Part shown: piece after piece, positions 17,836 to 20,708 of the stretch
Numbering within the stretch: the first letter of the stretch is position 1
How the letters are laid out: the number at the start of each line of letters is the position of its first letter
Assembly: GCA_032718475.1 (NCBI GenBank)
Contig: JAUCBJ010000317.1
Location: forward strand, 1 to 20,708
Reading direction: 5' to 3'
DNA: 20,708 nucleotides
Source: Nemertoderma westbladi
Taxonomy: Eukaryota > Xenacoelomorpha > Nemertodermatida > Nemertodermatidae
Notes under the pieces: generated by a model
What the model saw: only the letters and a program-made list of their open reading frames with translations
What the model was told of the DNA's origin: nothing
Database searches by the model: none
Position numbers and translations under genes: made by a program

Positions 17836-18474
17836 ATAAGCCGGTAGGCCTATAACATTCCTAATGCACGCTGCATTGGATTTTGCCAATTATGGATTGC
17901 ATGGTGGTGACAAAATGTTTTTGTTAAGCTGGCATAGCATCAATGTGCAGTTTCAATGCAGCAGGCGTATTATAGTAGTAGTACTAGTAGTAGCTGGGTG
18001 GCTATTTTTTTTTAGAAAGTAGGCCTATTTGCTTTAAAATAGTGATGGAAGAAGTGATATTTTATCCACATTTATCCCAAGTGTAATAATATTCATAGGT
18101 CTATCTTTTATTAGATATTTGGACGGTAGGGCCCACCTACCTAGGCAGCTAGGTGGGTGATGTGATGTTCCCCCGTTTAAATTGATATACCGTATTTTAA
18201 ATTGTACCGAGTGCAAATAATAATAAAAATAGGAATAATAATGCAGAGCCCAGCACTATGTACCCTAATTAAACAGGGCATGGGTGTCACATCCCTGTCT
18301 GTCACATAACACATAACGTATGAACCCGCCAGAAGTTTAGGCTGTTAGATAGGCTACTCAGAATCAATCAAAGGATACCTGACGAGGTTTCAGTTGGAAC
18401 TGTCAGACTGTGTATCACTTAACCTCCGCTTTACATCTGGATTTTAGCACAACGAACCATAGCGCTACAGCAAC
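17836..18474. other. Region between the LINE remnant and TMCO1; probable 5' flank of TMCO1
   Basis: There is a short hairpin at 18130-18155 (CCCACCTA facing TAGGTGGG). Otherwise I see no coding or repeat structure. No clear TATA box lies close to the TMCO1 start. The last ~100 bases are probably its 5' UTR. An AG at about 18447 or 18470 could be a splice acceptor for an intron in the UTR but lacks a good pyrimidine tract. Confidence 0.4.
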
Positions 18475-19032
18475 ATGATTTACGATACCTTACTCATAAT
18501 ATTCATTTCGGTTTGTACGGCTTTATTGGCCGAGGGATTAACCTGGATTCTCGTCTATCGAACCGAAAAGTATCAAAAACTAAAAGCCGAAGTTGAACGG
18601 CAAAGTCGGCGACTTGAGAAATCCAGAGAGACTTCGGGAGGTGACATGGCGGGAAGAGCGAACAAGAAGAAGTTGGAACGGCAAGAGGAACGCCTGAAAA
18701 CCAACAACAGGGATTTATCTTTGGTTAAGATGAAGAGCATGATGGTGATTGGGTTTACATTCACCGCGCTACTTGGGATGCTGAACACTATATTCGACGG
18801 ACGGATTGTCGCTAAGTTACCGTTCGAACCCATTCCGTGGATCCAGGGTCTATCACATCGGAACCTCCCCGGTACCGACTATACCGACTGTTCCTTTATT
18901 TTCCTCTATATTCTCTCGACTATGTCGATCCGACAGAACATTCAGAAACTATTAGGTTTAGCACCGAGTCGAGCCGTCAATAAACTAGGGGGTGGATTTC
19001 TGTCGGCCCCTCCGGAATTAGGGAAGAAATAA
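18475..19032 (+). CDS. TMCO1: TMCO1, ER calcium-load-activated channel / multipass translocon subunit, single exon
   Basis: The 185-residue product matches TMCO1 (human 188 residues) along its whole length. It has transmembrane helix 1 (about 4-28, containing FISVCTALLAEG), a basic coiled coil (about 30-85, with ERQEERLK and NNRDLS), helix 2 (about 89-107), the conserved IFDGRIVAKLPF (106-117) and IQGLSHRNL (123-131) segments, then a third hydrophobic segment with DCSFIFLYIL and SIRQNIQKLLGLAPSRA (138-167). The tail diverges. TMCO1 belongs to the Oxa1 superfamily; it sits in the ER membrane in the multipass translocon with CCDC47 and others and is described as a channel that releases ER calcium on overload. 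The ATG has A at -3 and a terminal Met matches the family's N-terminus. It is unusual that the complete reading frame has no intron; vertebrate TMCO1 has several. It could be a functional retrocopy or a naturally intronless orthologue. No frameshift or stop suggests decay. Confidence 0.95.
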   Translation: MIYDTLLIIFISVCTALLAEGLTWILVYRTEKYQKLKAEVERQSRRLEKSRETSGGDMAGRANKKKLERQEERLKTNNRDLSLVKMKSMMVIGFTFTALLGMLNTIFDGRIVAKLPFEPIPWIQGLSHRNLPGTDYTDCSFIFLYILSTMSIRQNIQKLLGLAPSRAVNKLGGGFLSAPPELGKK

Positions 19033-19222
19033 CGCAGTTATCCTTTACTGCAATAGTCTAGTTTATGTTGGGGCTTCTCTTATTGTTTTGTTCTTCTTCT
19101 ACGTTATATACTTTGCTATTACCATAATTTCACAGAGTATATATTTATTTTATATTTCCCTATTTATTGATTTTATTTAATCAGTCTTATGTTTACTATT
19201 TATGACATCCATCCTCTAATGG

Positions 19223-19247
19223 AGGGGGGAGGGGGGGGGGGGGGGGG
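19223..19247 (+). repeat. Poly-G tract after TMCO1
   Basis: G6-A-G17-type run, a candidate G-quadruplex within or just after the TMCO1 3' UTR. Confidence 0.85.
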
Positions 19248-19341
19248 CTTGTACCAGACCACTACATGCCACTAACTAACTAACTATTTACACAGAACCA
19301 TTAATAATAGGCTTTCCCATAAGACTGAACTGAAAAATGGG

Positions 19342-19347
19342 AATAAA
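19342..19347 (+). terminator. Possible polyadenylation signal AATAAA for TMCO1
   Basis: This is the first AATAAA after the stop codon, about 310 bp downstream. Another lies at 19533-19538. I see no poly-A stretch directly after TMCO1, so a retrocopy tail is not evident. Such signals are common by chance in AT-rich DNA. Confidence 0.35.
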
Positions 19348-20257
19348 CTCCACTTAGAAACATCACAACAAACAACGGGCTTGTGTTTCTTAGAGGTTAG
19401 CCAAGGAACACATTCGATATATCCAGCCAGATATTAGGAACCACATTTTTATAGTAATTTGTAATTTGTAGCTAATATTTGTTACAATGGGGTCATCATA
19501 GCTAGCTATGCTCGTTTCCATGTTAACCGTTTAATAAATTATATTTTTTGCGTAAACAAATTCCTTATAAGCCTACGTCTAATATGTAACCGACCATTAT
19601 ACTACAGCTCAACCTGGATAAATTAAGAAACTGTTGATCTAAAATTCAAAATGTATTCCTTTGCTCTCCCATACTTTTTATTTTCTACAAAAAGTATCTT
19701 GTTTAGTAAATTACCTGAAAATTTGTGGGAAGTTGAGCAAGTAAAATTTAATTAATATGGTATTGTGCATTAATTTATTAATATGCCAGGCTATTTTAGA
19801 CAATATGTGGGTCAATGCCAACCATATTGACCAATGTCCCGCAGGTGATATTTGAGAATTGTTCAGGACACGCTCACTCAAATGATTCATATGCACTGAT
19901 TAACTACCTAAAATTGACAATCTATCCGGTACATATGGAAGAATATGAGTGGGAGACGGGAGTGTTACGACATCGAGTTAATGGCCCACATTTGCCAATT
20001 TATATGCCATTAAATTAATCTTTTACCGAGGAGTGTCGTGTATATGACAAAAAATCGGACCACGTTAACTTTTTTCTATTTCTGATATTTCATATTAACA
20101 ATAACTAAATAACCGATATATTCGAAGGCGGTATATTACAGATTCCAAATTAAAGGGTGTAACGTTTCAGTACAGTAATAAGTACCAATTTATTTGTTGA
20201 ATATATTTATCATTATCAGTAACATTTTTTGCTCAGGCCTACTTGGGCTTGGGCTAG
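19348..20257. other. AT-rich non-coding stretch
   Basis: No recognisable gene, RNA or long repeat. Open frames of 60-67 codons on both strands around 19711-20018 have no recognisable motifs and overlap each other. Confidence 0.4.
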
Positions 20258-20660
20258 AAACAATTGAATAAGGGGTAACAAGGTGCCCTGGATCGAGTGA
20301 CGGAGTGTGTTTTATTTTATCAATGTTTATCACCGCGAATTTGATTAATTATAATGTCATAAGACGCGCAAGACTCTCCGCTTTCAATTGATATAAGCCG
20401 CGTGTGAAATGATTGTGATTAAATGTGTATTTGGATATATCTAAAATCACCCTCCAATAGAAACCAATATAAGATATTATGAGATCACTTTGTAATGACG
20501 TCAAATCTGTACCATCTAATCACAGCTGATTCTCAATACTGGCTTCCCGGGCTTACTTAAACCCGCCATTTCGACCGTTTCCACGTGTTTTTACAAAAAA
20601 CACACCCCGCCACTCGATTCAGGGCACCTTGTTACCCCTTATTGTATTCAATTGTTTTTT
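20258..20660. mobile_element. MITE-like element with ~55-60-bp inverted ends
   Basis: The left end (20258-20313) and the right end (20597-20660) are inverted copies: AAACAATTGAATA, then AAGGGGTAACAAGGTGCCCT, a GAGTGRCGGRGTGTGTTTT part, and a 4-base indel between. About three substitutions are seen in the inner 44 bases. The ~280-bp interior has no coding frame. No clear target duplication is visible. The superfamily is not assigned. Confidence 0.8.
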
Positions 20661-20708
20661 CGCGCACCAACCCTATTATGGCCAACCTAGTGCCTAAGTC
20701 CGCCATTC

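Noticed and set aside
18573-18833. 86-codon minus-strand frame
   Set aside because: It is antisense to TMCO1 and only a shadow of it.
19711-20018. Frames of 61 and 67 codons on opposite strands
   Set aside because: They overlap each other in AT-rich sequence and have no recognisable motif or coding signal.

Overview
This is AT-rich eukaryotic, almost certainly animal, DNA. The only conserved host gene I recognise encodes the ER membrane protein TMCO1, at 18475-19032 on the + strand. The remnant of a non-LTR retrotransposon (LINE), several families of terminal-inverted-repeat (TIR) elements, many minisatellites, long poly-G/poly-C tracts and frequent AGGCCT and ACCGGT palindromes suggest a marine invertebrate. 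An echinoderm or hemichordate-like genome is my guess, not a demonstrated assignment. I see nothing bacterial: no operons, Shine-Dalgarno sites, CRISPR arrays or rRNA genes.

Layout. (1) 1-1273, minus strand: a clear but unrecognised coding region of 424 codons running off the left edge. Its composition is much more GC-rich than its surroundings. (2) 1274-5600: AT-rich non-coding DNA with about 57-bp periodic TACCGGTAT motifs (1410-1647), a 287-bp tandem duplication (2593-3166) and small palindromes and direct repeats. (3) 5624-10676: a nested mobile element. About 220-bp terminal inverted repeats, roughly 98% identical by eye, enclose a hairpin MITE, a piggyBac-like end with a perfect 19-bp hairpin, four tandem ~143-bp repeats, and a complete non-autonomous hAT-type element (7212-10026) with perfect 8-bp target duplications. 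(4) 10680-14900: AT-rich DNA with dispersed repeats, G/C homopolymers and a strikingly regular array of eleven 22-bp units built on the palindrome TGGACGTCCA. (5) 14975-17835: a decayed LINE reverse-transcriptase 3' region split in two by a 2.1-kb fold-back-like element (about 15140-17277). That insert has ~125-bp inverted ends, an amplified right end, and a ~68-bp internal tandem array. (6) 18475-19032: a single-exon TMCO1 open reading frame. (7) 20258-20660: a ~400-bp MITE-like inverted-repeat element near the right edge.

Apart from TMCO1 and the unknown minus-strand gene, the window is mostly transposon and satellite material, so there is no gene pathway to describe. The relationships seen are insertional: hAT inside a larger TIR element, and a fold-back element inside a LINE. 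The most unusual items are the unknown coding region at the left edge, the composite 2.1-kb element, the intronless TMCO1, and the 22-bp palindromic array.
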